A program made the translations under genes and the position numbers. The notes beneath the pieces were generated by a model. It worked only from the letters and a program-made list of their open reading frames with translations, ran no database searches and was not told the DNA's origin. Positions 8,618 to 17,924 of a stretch of DNA of 64,000 bases are shown piece by piece. Source of the stretch: Pseudomonadales bacterium (GTDB lineage: Bacteria > Pseudomonadota > Gammaproteobacteria > Pseudomonadales > Pseudohongiellaceae); NCBI GenBank assembly GCA_012103535.1, contig WLWQ01000003.1, positions 868,001-932,000 of the forward strand, written 5' to 3'. Positions within the stretch are counted from its first letter, which is position 1. Every line of letters begins with the position of its first letter.

Positions 8618-10003
8618 ATGTCCACGCTTACCATAGTAAATCTCGTAATTTTTACCGCTCTTCTCAGCTTCCTCTATCAGCTTTCTAAGAAAGAACTAGG
8701 CTTATCGAAACTAGTCTTGGCGGGTTTAGTGATAGGAACGTTATTCGGGACGTATCTGCAGATAGTTTTTGGTCCAGAGCATGAAGTTTCCCGTCAGACC
8801 ATTGAATGGACCAATATCGTTGCGAATTCTTTTGTGAACTTGCTCCGGATGATCATTATCCCCCTCATTTTAGTCACCATGATTGCGGCTGTACTCAAGG
8901 TAGATGAAATTAAATCCCTTGGAAAAATCGGCGGTTCGGTTGTTGCGATTCTTGTCTTTACCACCATGATCGCCGCCCTGGTTGGCGTGTTCATGGCTTC
9001 AGTAACTGGATTGGACGCCACAGAATTTAATTTAGGTGAACGAGAAGCTGCTCGAGCAGAAGTGCTGGTAGCGCGCCAGGACAGCGTAGCCGATCTAAGC
9101 ATTCCCGAACTGCTCACTAGCATGGTTTCAACCAATATCTTTAGAGACCTCTCTCAAGATAGAAGTATCTCTATCATTGCAGTTGTTATATTCGGATTAC
9201 TTTTTGGCATCGCGGCATTGCTCGTTGCGCAAGATGATAAAACTCATGGAGAAAGGATAAGAGGGTTTATAGACACAACCCAAGCCGCAGTTATGCGGTT
9301 GGTTAAAATTGTAATGAGTCTGACGCCCTATGGGGTGTTGGCATTAATGACCAGGGTAATGTCGACTTCCGACATTACTGCGATTGTGACGCTGATTAGC
9401 TTCGTGGTGGCTTCCTATATCGCGATCTTAATCATGTTTGCAATTCACTCGCTGATGATAGGATTGCTGGGTGCCAATATCCGCACTTATTTTCAAAAAG
9501 TCTGGCCAGTACTTACATTCGCATTTGTAACTCGAAGTTCTGCGGCGACAATTCCCCTGACTATTCGAGCTCAGATTGAAGAGTTAAAAGTACCGGCACC
9601 GATCGCCAATATCTCCGCCTCTTTCGGTGCAACCATAGGACAGAATGGTTGTGCCGGGATCTATCCAGCGATGCTAGCGGTTATGATAGCGCCCAGCGTA
9701 GGGGTTGAGGTCGATTTGGGATTCATTGCGTATTTAGTGTTGGTGATTGCTATTGGTTCATTTGGTATAGCAGGTGTAGGTGGTGGTGCAACCAATGCAG
9801 CTCTGGTAGTGCTACCACTGATGGGATTACCCGTGACAGTTGCCGCGTTACTAATTACGATAGAACCGCTTATTGATATGGCGCGTACCGCACTAAATGT
9901 GAATGGCGCGATAACTACTGGAATGATTACATCACGCTTTCTTGGCGATAAATCGAAAGCGGATTCGCCGGCGGTTGCGAATCAACCAGTACAGGAAAAC
10001 TAA
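8618..10003 (+). CDS. Dicarboxylate/amino acid:cation symporter (DAACS family)
   Basis: 461 aa integral membrane protein with about eight helices and two re-entrant segments. It carries family signatures: RSSAATIPLT (serine-rich hairpin), ATIGQNGCAGIYPAML, and an AGVGGGATNAALVVL segment near the C-terminal substrate site. The family moves glutamate, aspartate, C4-dicarboxylates or neutral amino acids with Na+ or H+. ATG 8618 has AGGAGC upstream. Its position between cytochrome c and RidA genes suggests it imports products or substrates of the amine oxidase. Substrate uncertain. The 209-base gap before it holds no gene I can support. Confidence 0.9.
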   Translation: MSTLTIVNLVIFTALLSFLYQLSKKELGLSKLVLAGLVIGTLFGTYLQIVFGPEHEVSRQTIEWTNIVANSFVNLLRMIIIPLILVTMIAAVLKVDEIKSLGKIGGSVVAILVFTTMIAALVGVFMASVTGLDATEFNLGEREAARAEVLVARQDSVADLSIPELLTSMVSTNIFRDLSQDRSISIIAVVIFGLLFGIAALLVAQDDKTHGERIRGFIDTTQAAVMRLVKIVMSLTPYGVLALMTRVMSTSDITAIVTLISFVVASYIAILIMFAIHSLMIGLLGANIRTYFQKVWPVLTFAFVTRSSAATIPLTIRAQIEELKVPAPIANISASFGATIGQNGCAGIYPAMLAVMIAPSVGVEVDLGFIAYLVLVIAIGSFGIAGVGGGATNAALVVLPLMGLPVTVAALLITIEPLIDMARTALNVNGAITTGMITSRFLGDKSKADSPAVANQPVQEN

Positions 10004-10052
10004 TTTATTGTTTACTAGAAGTGAAATGCCGGTCAGTTTTGGAGGAAAGACC

Positions 10053-10523
10053 ATGATTAGAATTAGAAAATCAGTTGCAACTGCAGCAATAGTTGCGCTT
10101 ATGGGGATAGCTACATTTGTCAGTGCGCAGGAAATAACGCGTAACAACGAAGGCAGATATTTCTATACCAGTATAACTATTCCGCCTGGTGCAGAAACTA
10201 TGTATCTAAGCGGCTCGGGAGCACGGCCTCAAGAAGACGGTTCCTGGGGTGACATGAAGCAGCAGACTATTGATACATTCGGCCGCTTTCAACAAACTTT
10301 GGAAGAACAAGGTTGGTCAATGGGTGATATTGTTCAGGTTCGTGCATTTGCCGTTGCCGGCGATGATGGCCTGGATTTCGCAGGATTTAACGAGGGTTAC
10401 GCTGAATTTTTTGGTACTTCCGATAATCCAAACAAGCCAGTACGCTCTTTTGTAGAGATCAAAGATTTAGTCGTTGAAGGTTGGCTAATAGAAATTGAAA
10501 TTCGAGCAGCTCGGATGCCTTAG
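10053..10523 (+). CDS. Exported RidA (YjgF/YER057c/UK114) family protein
   Basis: 156 aa. It has a signal peptide ending VSA-QE followed by a RidA-like domain with LSGSGARPQEDGSWGDM, the FGRFQQTLEEQGWSMGDIVQVRAFA helix, and VRSFVEIKDL with the arginine that positions the substrate carboxylate in active RidA. Active family members hydrolyse reactive imines and enamines made by amino-acid-oxidising enzymes. Export is the unusual point: it places this protein in the same compartment as the Tat-exported amine oxidase three genes upstream. ATG 10053 has GGAGGAAAG before it. Followed by a terminator. Confidence 0.88.
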   Translation: MIRIRKSVATAAIVALMGIATFVSAQEITRNNEGRYFYTSITIPPGAETMYLSGSGARPQEDGSWGDMKQQTIDTFGRFQQTLEEQGWSMGDIVQVRAFAVAGDDGLDFAGFNEGYAEFFGTSDNPNKPVRSFVEIKDLVVEGWLIEIEIRAARMP

Positions 10524-10543
10524 TTCACAAAGAACTTCATTAG

Positions 10544-10600
10544 AAGGACCGATAGTTAGTGCACATATTGGCGTATTTGCATCCATCGGTCCTTTTTTAT
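10544..10600 (+). terminator. Rho-independent terminator after ridA
   Basis: AAGGACCGAT at 10544-10553 pairs perfectly with ATCGGTCCTT at 10585-10594, followed by a T run. The loop is long (31 nt). It sits 20 bases after the RidA stop and would close the amine-oxidation operon. Confidence 0.75.
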
Positions 10601-10641
10601 TGGAAGATACAATTAGAGAATTAGTCTAAAGGTTAGCATTG

Positions 10642-11319
10642 ATGTTTATTCGTATTGCCAAGCTTCTAAATGAATCGCAGTTAAGCTTTCTCGATGAGTT
10701 TGTGACTTCTGGAAATTTTGTTGATGGCTCTGCGACAACGGGTGTGCCGACAAAGGCAGTTAAGAAAAATTTGCAGATTGATTTGGCCAATCACCCCAAG
10801 CGTGATGAGTTTTTTAAACTCATAAGCCAAGCCATGAATGAAAACAAAATTGTGCGATCTTCAGTACTTCCATTAAGAATGACCCTGCCTATACTCAGTA
10901 AGTATGAGACAAACATGTCCTATGGTTGGCATGTGGACAACGCAATTATGTCGGCGCTAGGTACACCAGTTCGCAGTGATATCGCCTGCACCTTGTTTTT
11001 AAGTGATCCCAAGAGTTACGACGGTGGCGAATTAATCGTTCGTAGCGGTACCGGAGATGCAAACGTTAAGCTCGAACGGGGTGATGCCTTTCTCTATCCG
11101 GCTACCAGTAGACATCAAGTCACTGCAGTGACTCGAGGTGAAAGAATCGCTGTAGTGTTTTGGATACAGAGTATGGTGGCCGAATCTGCCAAGCGTGAAA
11201 TTCTCTACGATCTAGAACTAGCCTATGACCGAGTTATGAACGAAAATCCGAAATCAGAAGCGGCCCAGGCGATTCAAAGGGCACAAGCCAATCTAGTGCG
11301 ACGTTGGAGTGAAACTTAA
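10642..11319 (+). CDS. PKHD-type Fe(II)/2-oxoglutarate hydroxylase (PiuC/YbiX family)
   Basis: 225 aa, the usual length of YbiX/PiuC. The iron triad is visible: His97 and Asp99 in WHVDNAI and His158 in SRHQV, with Arg168 in GERIAVVFW for 2-oxoglutarate. Relatives are often iron-regulated and sit beside siderophore receptor genes; no receptor is adjacent here. ATG 10642 has AAAGG upstream; a TTG three bases earlier is in frame. It follows a terminator, so it is probably transcribed separately. The hydroxylated substrate is unknown. Confidence 0.9.
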   Translation: MFIRIAKLLNESQLSFLDEFVTSGNFVDGSATTGVPTKAVKKNLQIDLANHPKRDEFFKLISQAMNENKIVRSSVLPLRMTLPILSKYETNMSYGWHVDNAIMSALGTPVRSDIACTLFLSDPKSYDGGELIVRSGTGDANVKLERGDAFLYPATSRHQVTAVTRGERIAVVFWIQSMVAESAKREILYDLELAYDRVMNENPKSEAAQAIQRAQANLVRRWSET

Positions 11320-11327
11320 AGCAAAAA

Positions 11328-12074
11328 CTAGAGATCGAGTGCAGCGCGCATTTCTCTCGTCGTCATTCCTTTTACGTACACGTCGCTCCCCTGGTCAAAT
11401 TCTCTGGCGCGATCTAATCCCCCAACTACAACCGGATCAAATCCACTATCGATAACTAACTGTGTTGCAACTGCAACTGCCTCCTGATCGTCGCCAGCAA
11501 TTGGGATAGCGATGCGTTCACCATCCCGATGAGCCTCATCTTGAACTTCACGCCAGCTAAGGGCGTTAAATGCTCTAACCAGCCTTACTCCTGGTAAGAA
11601 TTCGGTTGATGCCACACCGGTACCTATGGCTAAGGCTGCTGCTGCCATTTCGCCATCCCGTTGCACATAGGGATTACCACAATCGATTACAATTTTGCCT
11701 TGCATCAAATGACCATAGTCACGGCCGATCTGCGGAGTCGCTGAGTAGGGCACTGCCACTAAAACCACATCACCAAATTCTGCTGCTTCTTGGGGAAAGC
11801 CAGCGCGGCATTTAGGGCCAGCCTGCGCCACCAAAACTGCCAACTGTTCCGGATTTCGAGACGAAAACAGAATTTCATGTCCGGCTTCAGCCCAGCGTAG
11901 ACCCACCGAGCCACCGATTCTGCCCGATCCAATAATTCCAATTTTTAATGGATTCGAGGTTTGGCCAAAGACTGCTGATGAGTTTAGAAATAGAGGTAGT
12001 ACTCCAAGACTCGCGGCCGACATTACTAATTGATTAAGAAACTTACGTCGAGATAATCTGCTTCTCTTGTTCAC
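11328..12074 (-). CDS. Tat-signal Rossmann oxidoreductase, F420/NADP-reductase-like
   Basis: About 248 aa. The N terminus (LSRRKFLNQLV, hydrophobic core, VFG-QT) is a twin-arginine signal. The rest is an NAD(P)-binding Rossmann fold: IGIIGSGRIGGSVGLRWAEAGHEILFSSRNP matches the N-terminal domain of NADPH:F420 reductase-like proteins, with IDCGNPY and LVRAFNAL segments also typical. An exported NADP-dependent enzyme is unusual; the cofactor would have to be carried through Tat. GTG 12074 has AGGAG eight bases upstream; ATG 12092 is the alternative. Convergent with the PKHD gene, eight bases apart. Confidence 0.75.
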   Translation of the reverse strand: MNKRSRLSRRKFLNQLVMSAASLGVLPLFLNSSAVFGQTSNPLKIGIIGSGRIGGSVGLRWAEAGHEILFSSRNPEQLAVLVAQAGPKCRAGFPQEAAEFGDVVLVAVPYSATPQIGRDYGHLMQGKIVIDCGNPYVQRDGEMAAAALAIGTGVASTEFLPGVRLVRAFNALSWREVQDEAHRDGERIAIPIAGDDQEAVAVATQLVIDSGFDPVVVGGLDRAREFDQGSDVYVKGMTTREMRAALDL

Positions 12075-12175
12075 GGCGCTGGCTCCTACCATGCTGGTTT
12101 CTAAAAGGGGTTTAAGAGAGTAAACAAATTCGATCTATTATTAAAGAGATGCTGATTGATCTTTAGGATCCTTGC

Positions 12176-13480
12176 GTGCAAAAAGTGAATAAACAACAAA
12201 ACAGATTGTTCTCGAAACGCAAACGCCTGAAAAAACTGGGAAAATATGCGCCGCAGTTTTCTCTTGCCCTGGATCTGGGAATTCAGGGCTCTGAGGATTA
12301 TTTTATTGCTTTACCCTTTAAGCGATCGGTGCCAGCGATGCTAATTTCTGGCGCCTTTTTCGCCATCTTTACCTTTCCACTTTACTCTGTTGGCAGCGTA
12401 ACAATGGCTGAGTCAGGCGAAGATTTGTTTTCACTTGTCGTTCTTTTCTTTTCTTTTTTTTGGATGCTTGGCTGGTCAACCGGCGTTGCGATTCTAGGTC
12501 TGGTTTTCCTGGCTGTCACCTTTGGTAGAGAAACTCTACGAATAAGAAACAATGAATTGATTCTACGCATAGGTATACCGGCTATTGGTCTAGGTATCCG
12601 TTTTCATGGCGATGCGCTTCGCTATTTTAGAAGAAACAAAGCGGATGCATTAGCTGGCACCAGTTGGCGCGGTGATCATCTGTGCTTCGACTACGGCGGA
12701 GAGCAGATTGAATTTGGATCGTTAATCAATGAAACTAAAGCCGAGGAAATTCTCTCGGTATTAAAACAAGCGTTTCCGAAACATGCCGATGAGCCCATAA
12801 AAATAGACTTATGCTCTGAGCCCCCACAAGAAAAGACCAGCCAAGCAGCAACTGAAATGGTCGGGATTGAAACACCTACCGCGACCTGGACTTCTCTATC
12901 TTCCCTCGCACTAATCGCAGCGAACCTGATTCCACTGGGAGGCATACTCCTGCTCGATTGGCGGATTGGCGAAATCATGCTGTTGTTTTGGGCAGAGAGC
13001 GCCGTCATTGGTTTTTATACACTGTGTAAAATGTGGCGAATTAGCAGTTGGGGTATTCTATTTTATGGGCCGTTCTTTGTCGGTCATTATGGTGCCTTCA
13101 TGGTAGGGCACTTGCTCTTTATCTATGGACTCTTTGCCAGTCAATTTGCTGCCAATGGCGACATGCCTGATTTATCACAGCTGTTGGTTGATTTCCTCAC
13201 CATGGCTCCCGCGCTAATCGCGTTTTTACTAAGTCATGGGATCTCATTTTTCACAAACTTTATTGACAAAAATGAGTATGCGGGAAAGTCAGTCGGCAAG
13301 CAGATGCAAGAGCCTTATAAGCGCATCATAATTATGCATGTGACTATTATCTTCGGCGGATTCCTGGTCATTGGCCTCGGCACGCCTCTGCCTGCATTAC
13401 TTTTACTCATCGTGTTGAAATTGATCGCCGACCTTAAGGCTCATCTGAAAGAGCATTCGAATTTACCTCCAATTACATAG
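12176..13480 (+). CDS. DUF6498-like multispanning membrane protein
   Basis: 434 aa, starting at GTG 12176. The N-terminal part has two membrane helices (about residues 50-125) followed by a soluble section up to about residue 235. The C-terminal part (from about residue 240) has several helices with LLDWRIGEIMLLFWAESAVIGFY and FVGHYGAFMVGH, which resembles DUF6498. That recognition is from memory and the function of the family is not known to me. Nothing in the neighbourhood suggests a role. Confidence 0.65.
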   Translation: MQKVNKQQNRLFSKRKRLKKLGKYAPQFSLALDLGIQGSEDYFIALPFKRSVPAMLISGAFFAIFTFPLYSVGSVTMAESGEDLFSLVVLFFSFFWMLGWSTGVAILGLVFLAVTFGRETLRIRNNELILRIGIPAIGLGIRFHGDALRYFRRNKADALAGTSWRGDHLCFDYGGEQIEFGSLINETKAEEILSVLKQAFPKHADEPIKIDLCSEPPQEKTSQAATEMVGIETPTATWTSLSSLALIAANLIPLGGILLLDWRIGEIMLLFWAESAVIGFYTLCKMWRISSWGILFYGPFFVGHYGAFMVGHLLFIYGLFASQFAANGDMPDLSQLLVDFLTMAPALIAFLLSHGISFFTNFIDKNEYAGKSVGKQMQEPYKRIIIMHVTIIFGGFLVIGLGTPLPALLLLIVLKLIADLKAHLKEHSNLPPIT

Positions 13481-13500
13481 CTTGGGTCTCGCCAATAGGT

Positions 13501-14607
13501 ATGAGCATAAGGTATGTTAGCTGCATGCATACGCCCCGAATCCCAAATTCGAAAACTGTATTTTCTGTAGCTACCACACTGTTGACTTTGTTTGCATCAC
13601 TCTCTCATTCTCAGTCAACTCTTGAGTTGGATGACTTCAATGCAGCCTATCTACAGTACGGTGAAACAAAAGATTCGGAGCCAGTAATAGCCCGTGAAGC
13701 TGCAAGGAGAGCCTACGAACTCGGCCGGGAATTGTTTGGTGTGAACAGTGAGCGTAGTGCAATGTTGGCAATAAACTATGCCACTTTGTTAGAGAACGAG
13801 GCGGAAAGCCAAAGGTTTCTGGATGAAGCGGTAGAAATCTATCAATCCGTATTCGGCTTCGGTTCGGAGGCAATGATCGATCCGCTAATGCGCTTAGGCC
13901 GAACTTTAAACGATCAGGCAAGACAGGCTTTAGCGATCCAATACTACAGTCGTGCATTGCAACTCGCCCAATCTCATCATGGAGAAAATTCAAGCAAAGC
14001 CGGTAGCGTTGAACTGGAATTGGCCTCAATAAATCTTCGGGTAGGTGATTTGGATCAGGCCCGGGATCGATTAAGCCGTGCCAGATCTATCTTGAGTAAT
14101 TATTCCGATGCTGGTTCAAGAAGTGGCTTAATTCGAACTGATTTGTTAACGGGAGAGTATTACATTGCCAGAGAGCAGTATCAGGAAGCGATAGAACCAT
14201 TGCTCGCAGCATTGGCTAGTTTTGATCGCTACCCCAGTGCTGCAATCACCGTAAGAAATCGCATCTCACTGATAAGAGCCTATGAGAACCTGGGCGAACA
14301 AGACCAGGCAACAGTACATTGTCTGGCAATCGGAGCCACCCGCAGACTTGGAGAAGCAGAAAATCTGAGACCCGTTTTCACGGTTCTACCAGAACAAATT
14401 GCTAATCGCGAATTAAGTGAAGAAATTACTGTTGAGTTTAGAGTAGACAGAGAAGGGTTTGTGCGTAATCCAGAAATTTTGACAGTACTCGACGATTCGA
14501 GATTGGAGCAGTCTGTTCTGGGAGCCATCGAACAGTTTCGCTTTGCACCGAGATTCGTGAATGGCGTTGTAGTGGAAAGTCCGAATCAAACCTATGTTTT
14601 TCGCTAA
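13501..14607 (+). CDS. Exported TPR protein with TonB-type C-terminal domain
   Basis: 368 aa. Signal peptide (cleaved near SHS-QS); ATG 13501 or the internal ATG 13525 could be the start. Residues 60-270 form TPR-like helical repeats, and the last 80 residues resemble the TonB C-terminal domain (EITVEFRVDREGFVRNPEIL ... LEQSVLGAIEQFRFAPRFVNG). Unlike true TonB there is no transmembrane anchor with a proline-rich spacer, and no exbB/exbD nearby, so it is probably a periplasmic protein that borrows the fold for binding. Function unknown. Confidence 0.75.
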   Translation: MSIRYVSCMHTPRIPNSKTVFSVATTLLTLFASLSHSQSTLELDDFNAAYLQYGETKDSEPVIAREAARRAYELGRELFGVNSERSAMLAINYATLLENEAESQRFLDEAVEIYQSVFGFGSEAMIDPLMRLGRTLNDQARQALAIQYYSRALQLAQSHHGENSSKAGSVELELASINLRVGDLDQARDRLSRARSILSNYSDAGSRSGLIRTDLLTGEYYIAREQYQEAIEPLLAALASFDRYPSAAITVRNRISLIRAYENLGEQDQATVHCLAIGATRRLGEAENLRPVFTVLPEQIANRELSEEITVEFRVDREGFVRNPEILTVLDDSRLEQSVLGAIEQFRFAPRFVNGVVVESPNQTYVFR

Positions 14608-14636
14608 CACCTTGTTAATTGCGAAGAGGTAGTTTC

Positions 14637-16493
14637 ATGATTAGAAATAGATTACTAATTTTCATTTTTACTTCCTTATTTTCAATTGGGACTCATGCGC
14701 AAAGTATTGATGTCTTTGAGGCCAGTATTGGTGAATTGCAATCCGCTTTGGAAAACGGGGCGACTACTTCAGCTGATCTCGTCGATCAGTATTTGGCGCG
14801 CATTGCGGCATACGATAAACAAGGACCAGCGCTAAATAGTATTGTGCGCATTAACAGCAATGCTAAAGAACAAGCCGCTGCCCTGGACGCTGAGCGAACG
14901 CATTCTGGCCCCCGTTCCTTACTCCACGGCATACCGGTATTAGTGAAAGACAACTACAACACCACGGATATGCCAACCACTGGCGGATCTGTTGCGCTCG
15001 CTAATTTTGTGCCCAGCGAAAGCGCTTCCCAGGTTGATTTACTGCTCGAAGCTGGCGCCATCATAATTGCCAAAACCAATTTGCACGAATACGCCTACGG
15101 TATAACGAGTATTGCGTCGTTGCTCGGACAAACCCGCAATCCCTATGACATTCGGCGAGTACCCGGTGGCTCAAGTGGTGGCACCGGCGCCGCTGTCGCG
15201 GCAAGCTTCGGGGCAATTGGTATGGGTTCGGATACCTGCGGATCCATTCGAATTCCTTCTGCGTTCAATAACTTGATTGGTCTGCGTCCGAGCAAAGGAC
15301 TGTCCAGTATCTATGGAATTATGCCCTTATCCCATACTCAGGATACCGGAGGCCCGCTGGCTCGAAGTGTTGAGGACCTGGCCATCGTTTTGGATTTAAC
15401 CGTGGGCTATGACCCCAATGATGAAGCAACAGAAGTCATGCGTTCCATGACCCCACCAAACTTCCAAGCGGCATTAAATTCAATCGCAGTAGATGAGCTT
15501 CGAATTGGAAAGTTCATGCCCTATTTTGAAAATGCCAGTGGTGGAACTCAAGCTGCAATCGATGAGGCATTGGAATGGTACGAATCACAAGGCGCAGAAA
15601 TTGTCGAAGTTGAGTTACCCAATCTCAGTGAATTAGTTCGAAGTTCTGGCGTATTAGCCCAGGAATTTAAAACGGACCTCGATCAGTATCTAACTCTTTT
15701 TCAGAGCCAGGACATTAAAGATTTATCTGAAATTGTAGATCTCGGTCTTTACCATGAAGCGATTCAGCCGCAAATGATCCGCAGTCGTGATACGGAGGTA
15801 GACGAAGAAGCCTATCGAACTGCTTTAGCAGCTCGCACAGATTTAAGAGAGGCGGTGGAAAATCTTTTAGCAGAACACGATCTTGATGTTCTCGCTTATC
15901 CAACAATTACCCAAACATCGGTATTGATAGGCGACGCTCAAACTGGAAGCCGTTGCCAGATGGCCGCTCAGTCAGGATTACCGGCGCTATCAATGCCAGT
16001 TGGCTTAACTAATAACGGCTTGCCTGTGGGCATGGAACTGCTGGGTAAACATTTTCAAGATGCAGTTCTATTGGCAATTGCCAAACCCTATGAAGAAATG
16101 GTTGACCCTAGAAGTGCACCGTCAGTAACACCAGCATTGGAAAACGGTGCACCACCAACGGATGAATCGGAACGACTCCAATTCAATCAACTGGGCGCAT
16201 CGCTAATTATAGATTTTAATTATTCAGTAATTACAAATTCTTTTAGTTACTACATCCGCCTTGGCTCAGAAAATAATGGGGAAGTATTTGCCGCTACCTT
16301 GGTAATTGATACGGAAGAAGGAGTTGAACTCAATGATCCTATTGTACTGAATCTCCTCGGTCCTGATAGCGACGAGGCCGTAGGAGAATTTTTCATGAGT
16401 GGGGAATTTAGAGAAGCCTATGAGCAGGAAAGATTGTACTTGAAAGTGTTTGCCGACTCGCTACCTGTGACTGGAGCTATCCAGCAACTTTAA
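14637..16493 (+). CDS. Secreted amidase-signature family hydrolase
   Basis: 618 aa. Signal peptide ends near THA-QS. The amidase-signature domain has the Ser-cisSer-Lys triad: Lys in PVLVKDNYN, the glycine/serine loop VPGGSSGGTGAAVAA, and the nucleophile region DTCGSIRIPSAFN. The family hydrolyses amides, including peptide amides. The C-terminal 100 residues or so (after PRSAPSVTP) are an extra beta-rich segment (FNYSVITNSFSYYIRLGSEN) not present in standard amidases. ATG 14637 has AGAGGT upstream. Same strand as the TPR gene, 29 bases away. Substrate unknown. Confidence 0.88.
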   Translation: MIRNRLLIFIFTSLFSIGTHAQSIDVFEASIGELQSALENGATTSADLVDQYLARIAAYDKQGPALNSIVRINSNAKEQAAALDAERTHSGPRSLLHGIPVLVKDNYNTTDMPTTGGSVALANFVPSESASQVDLLLEAGAIIIAKTNLHEYAYGITSIASLLGQTRNPYDIRRVPGGSSGGTGAAVAASFGAIGMGSDTCGSIRIPSAFNNLIGLRPSKGLSSIYGIMPLSHTQDTGGPLARSVEDLAIVLDLTVGYDPNDEATEVMRSMTPPNFQAALNSIAVDELRIGKFMPYFENASGGTQAAIDEALEWYESQGAEIVEVELPNLSELVRSSGVLAQEFKTDLDQYLTLFQSQDIKDLSEIVDLGLYHEAIQPQMIRSRDTEVDEEAYRTALAARTDLREAVENLLAEHDLDVLAYPTITQTSVLIGDAQTGSRCQMAAQSGLPALSMPVGLTNNGLPVGMELLGKHFQDAVLLAIAKPYEEMVDPRSAPSVTPALENGAPPTDESERLQFNQLGASLIIDFNYSVITNSFSYYIRLGSENNGEVFAATLVIDTEEGVELNDPIVLNLLGPDSDEAVGEFFMSGEFREAYEQERLYLKVFADSLPVTGAIQQL

Positions 16494-16522
16494 TTTTGAA
16501 TTTCTATCTTAATTGACCTGGG

Positions 16523-17923
16523 CTAATTTACATTTACCGTAACATTGATTCGATAATCCCCACTTTCATTAAAAGTAAAACTTGTAACCCCGATCCAATA
16601 AGTTCCAGGCTGCAGTGTTTCTTCGATTCTGGAATTGCTGCCGAAACCATTGTCATCATTCTCAAGCACCAATGAACCAATCGATTGATCCGATAGCACT
16701 TCAACCAGCAATAGTTTGGAATCGAATTCGTTTGAGGTTAGATCAATCCGCATACTCGTTTGCGCCTGGACTGAAAACTGGTACAGGTCCAGAAATCTGC
16801 TTTCAAATCGAAAATCAGAATTTCGAAGTTCGCCATCAATAATGGGATTCGGATTTACTTGCACGTCGGCGCCATAGATCGATTGATACTCTTCGAATTG
16901 TGGATCGGTATCGGTGGCAAAAGTGGATAGGGTAATGGAATAATTTCCAACGCTATTCGCTGTCGCAGCAGTTGCGCCTAACCAATAAGTGCCCGCAGGT
17001 AACGCTGTTGCTATTCGCGAAGAAGACTCGGTTCCTGAATTATCGTCACTGAAAACGAATTCGTTGATCGGGAACTGAGTCGAATCTATTCGGGCTAAGT
17101 AAAGGAGTGGATCAAAATCTTCAGAACTCAATTCCACTGTGACATTGATATCATTAGCAAAAGTTACTTGGTAGATATCGATTGCAGCAGCGTCCACTAT
17201 GACGTCCTCTAAAGAAAGAGCGCCAGCAATATTTACAGTATCGACGATACCTTCAAGCGGTGCCGCTTCTGGCAGCTTAATGTCGATACCATAGATTGAA
17301 TCAATGGTGATTTCACCGCCGTAAACAAAATTCGCACCGTTGATATCATCAGTTTGCAATGTACTGATATCTGTCAATGAAGCCTGCATGATTGCATCAT
17401 TCGCTGCTTCATGATCGAGACCGATTACATGACCTAGCTCATGTAAGGCAACCCGCTCAAAATCAATTGTATTAGGGAGTATAGGACCGGTATATATGTC
17501 CCAGTTTTTGTTCTCGTTAAACACTATGTCTGATTCATCTATAGTTAGAGTTCCAGAACAGGCGGTATTCTGACAGGTTAATGTAGACAAGGTTACGGCG
17601 AGTACATTTTCACCGTATTCGTCTCCGCAAACGGTTGCGGTAAAGTTAGTACTTGTTTTCAAGTCTCCGAACTCATTGCCACCTCTGCCGATGCAAGGGT
17701 CGGCTAACTCTTCAATAATATCGAATTGAAAGGTGGTTTGATCAGTCCAATTTTGCATGGCTCGAATAAAAGCACTACTCCAGCTTCCACCAGAGGGGGA
17801 ACTGCCAATAATGTCAACATGAAATGTAGCGCCAGGTTGTGCCCAAACACTTCCAGAGGGTTCAAATGAGTTCGCTGTGCTTGCTGCAAAGAAGAGCAGC
17901 AGTGGAATTAATCTGTTGAGCAA
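16523..17923 (-). CDS. Secreted matrixin-like metalloprotease with two PPC domains
   Basis: 466 aa. Signal peptide, then a metzincin catalytic domain with the zinc site HELGHVIGLDH at residues 161-171. Two beta domains follow, each ending in a P-G-T-Y-W-(I/L)-G-(V/A)-T motif typical of bacterial pre-peptidase C-terminal (PPC) domains. The downstream methionine turn fits AIMQ. Start is TTG 17923, one base after the stop of the upstream gene, so the two are translationally coupled. Likely an extracellular protease; substrate unknown. Confidence 0.88.
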   Translation of the reverse strand: MLNRLIPLLLFFAASTANSFEPSGSVWAQPGATFHVDIIGSSPSGGSWSSAFIRAMQNWTDQTTFQFDIIEELADPCIGRGGNEFGDLKTSTNFTATVCGDEYGENVLAVTLSTLTCQNTACSGTLTIDESDIVFNENKNWDIYTGPILPNTIDFERVALHELGHVIGLDHEAANDAIMQASLTDISTLQTDDINGANFVYGGEITIDSIYGIDIKLPEAAPLEGIVDTVNIAGALSLEDVIVDAAAIDIYQVTFANDINVTVELSSEDFDPLLYLARIDSTQFPINEFVFSDDNSGTESSSRIATALPAGTYWLGATAATANSVGNYSITLSTFATDTDPQFEEYQSIYGADVQVNPNPIIDGELRNSDFRFESRFLDLYQFSVQAQTSMRIDLTSNEFDSKLLLVEVLSDQSIGSLVLENDDNGFGSNSRIEETLQPGTYWIGVTSFTFNESGDYRINVTVNVN

Positions 17924-17924
17924 A

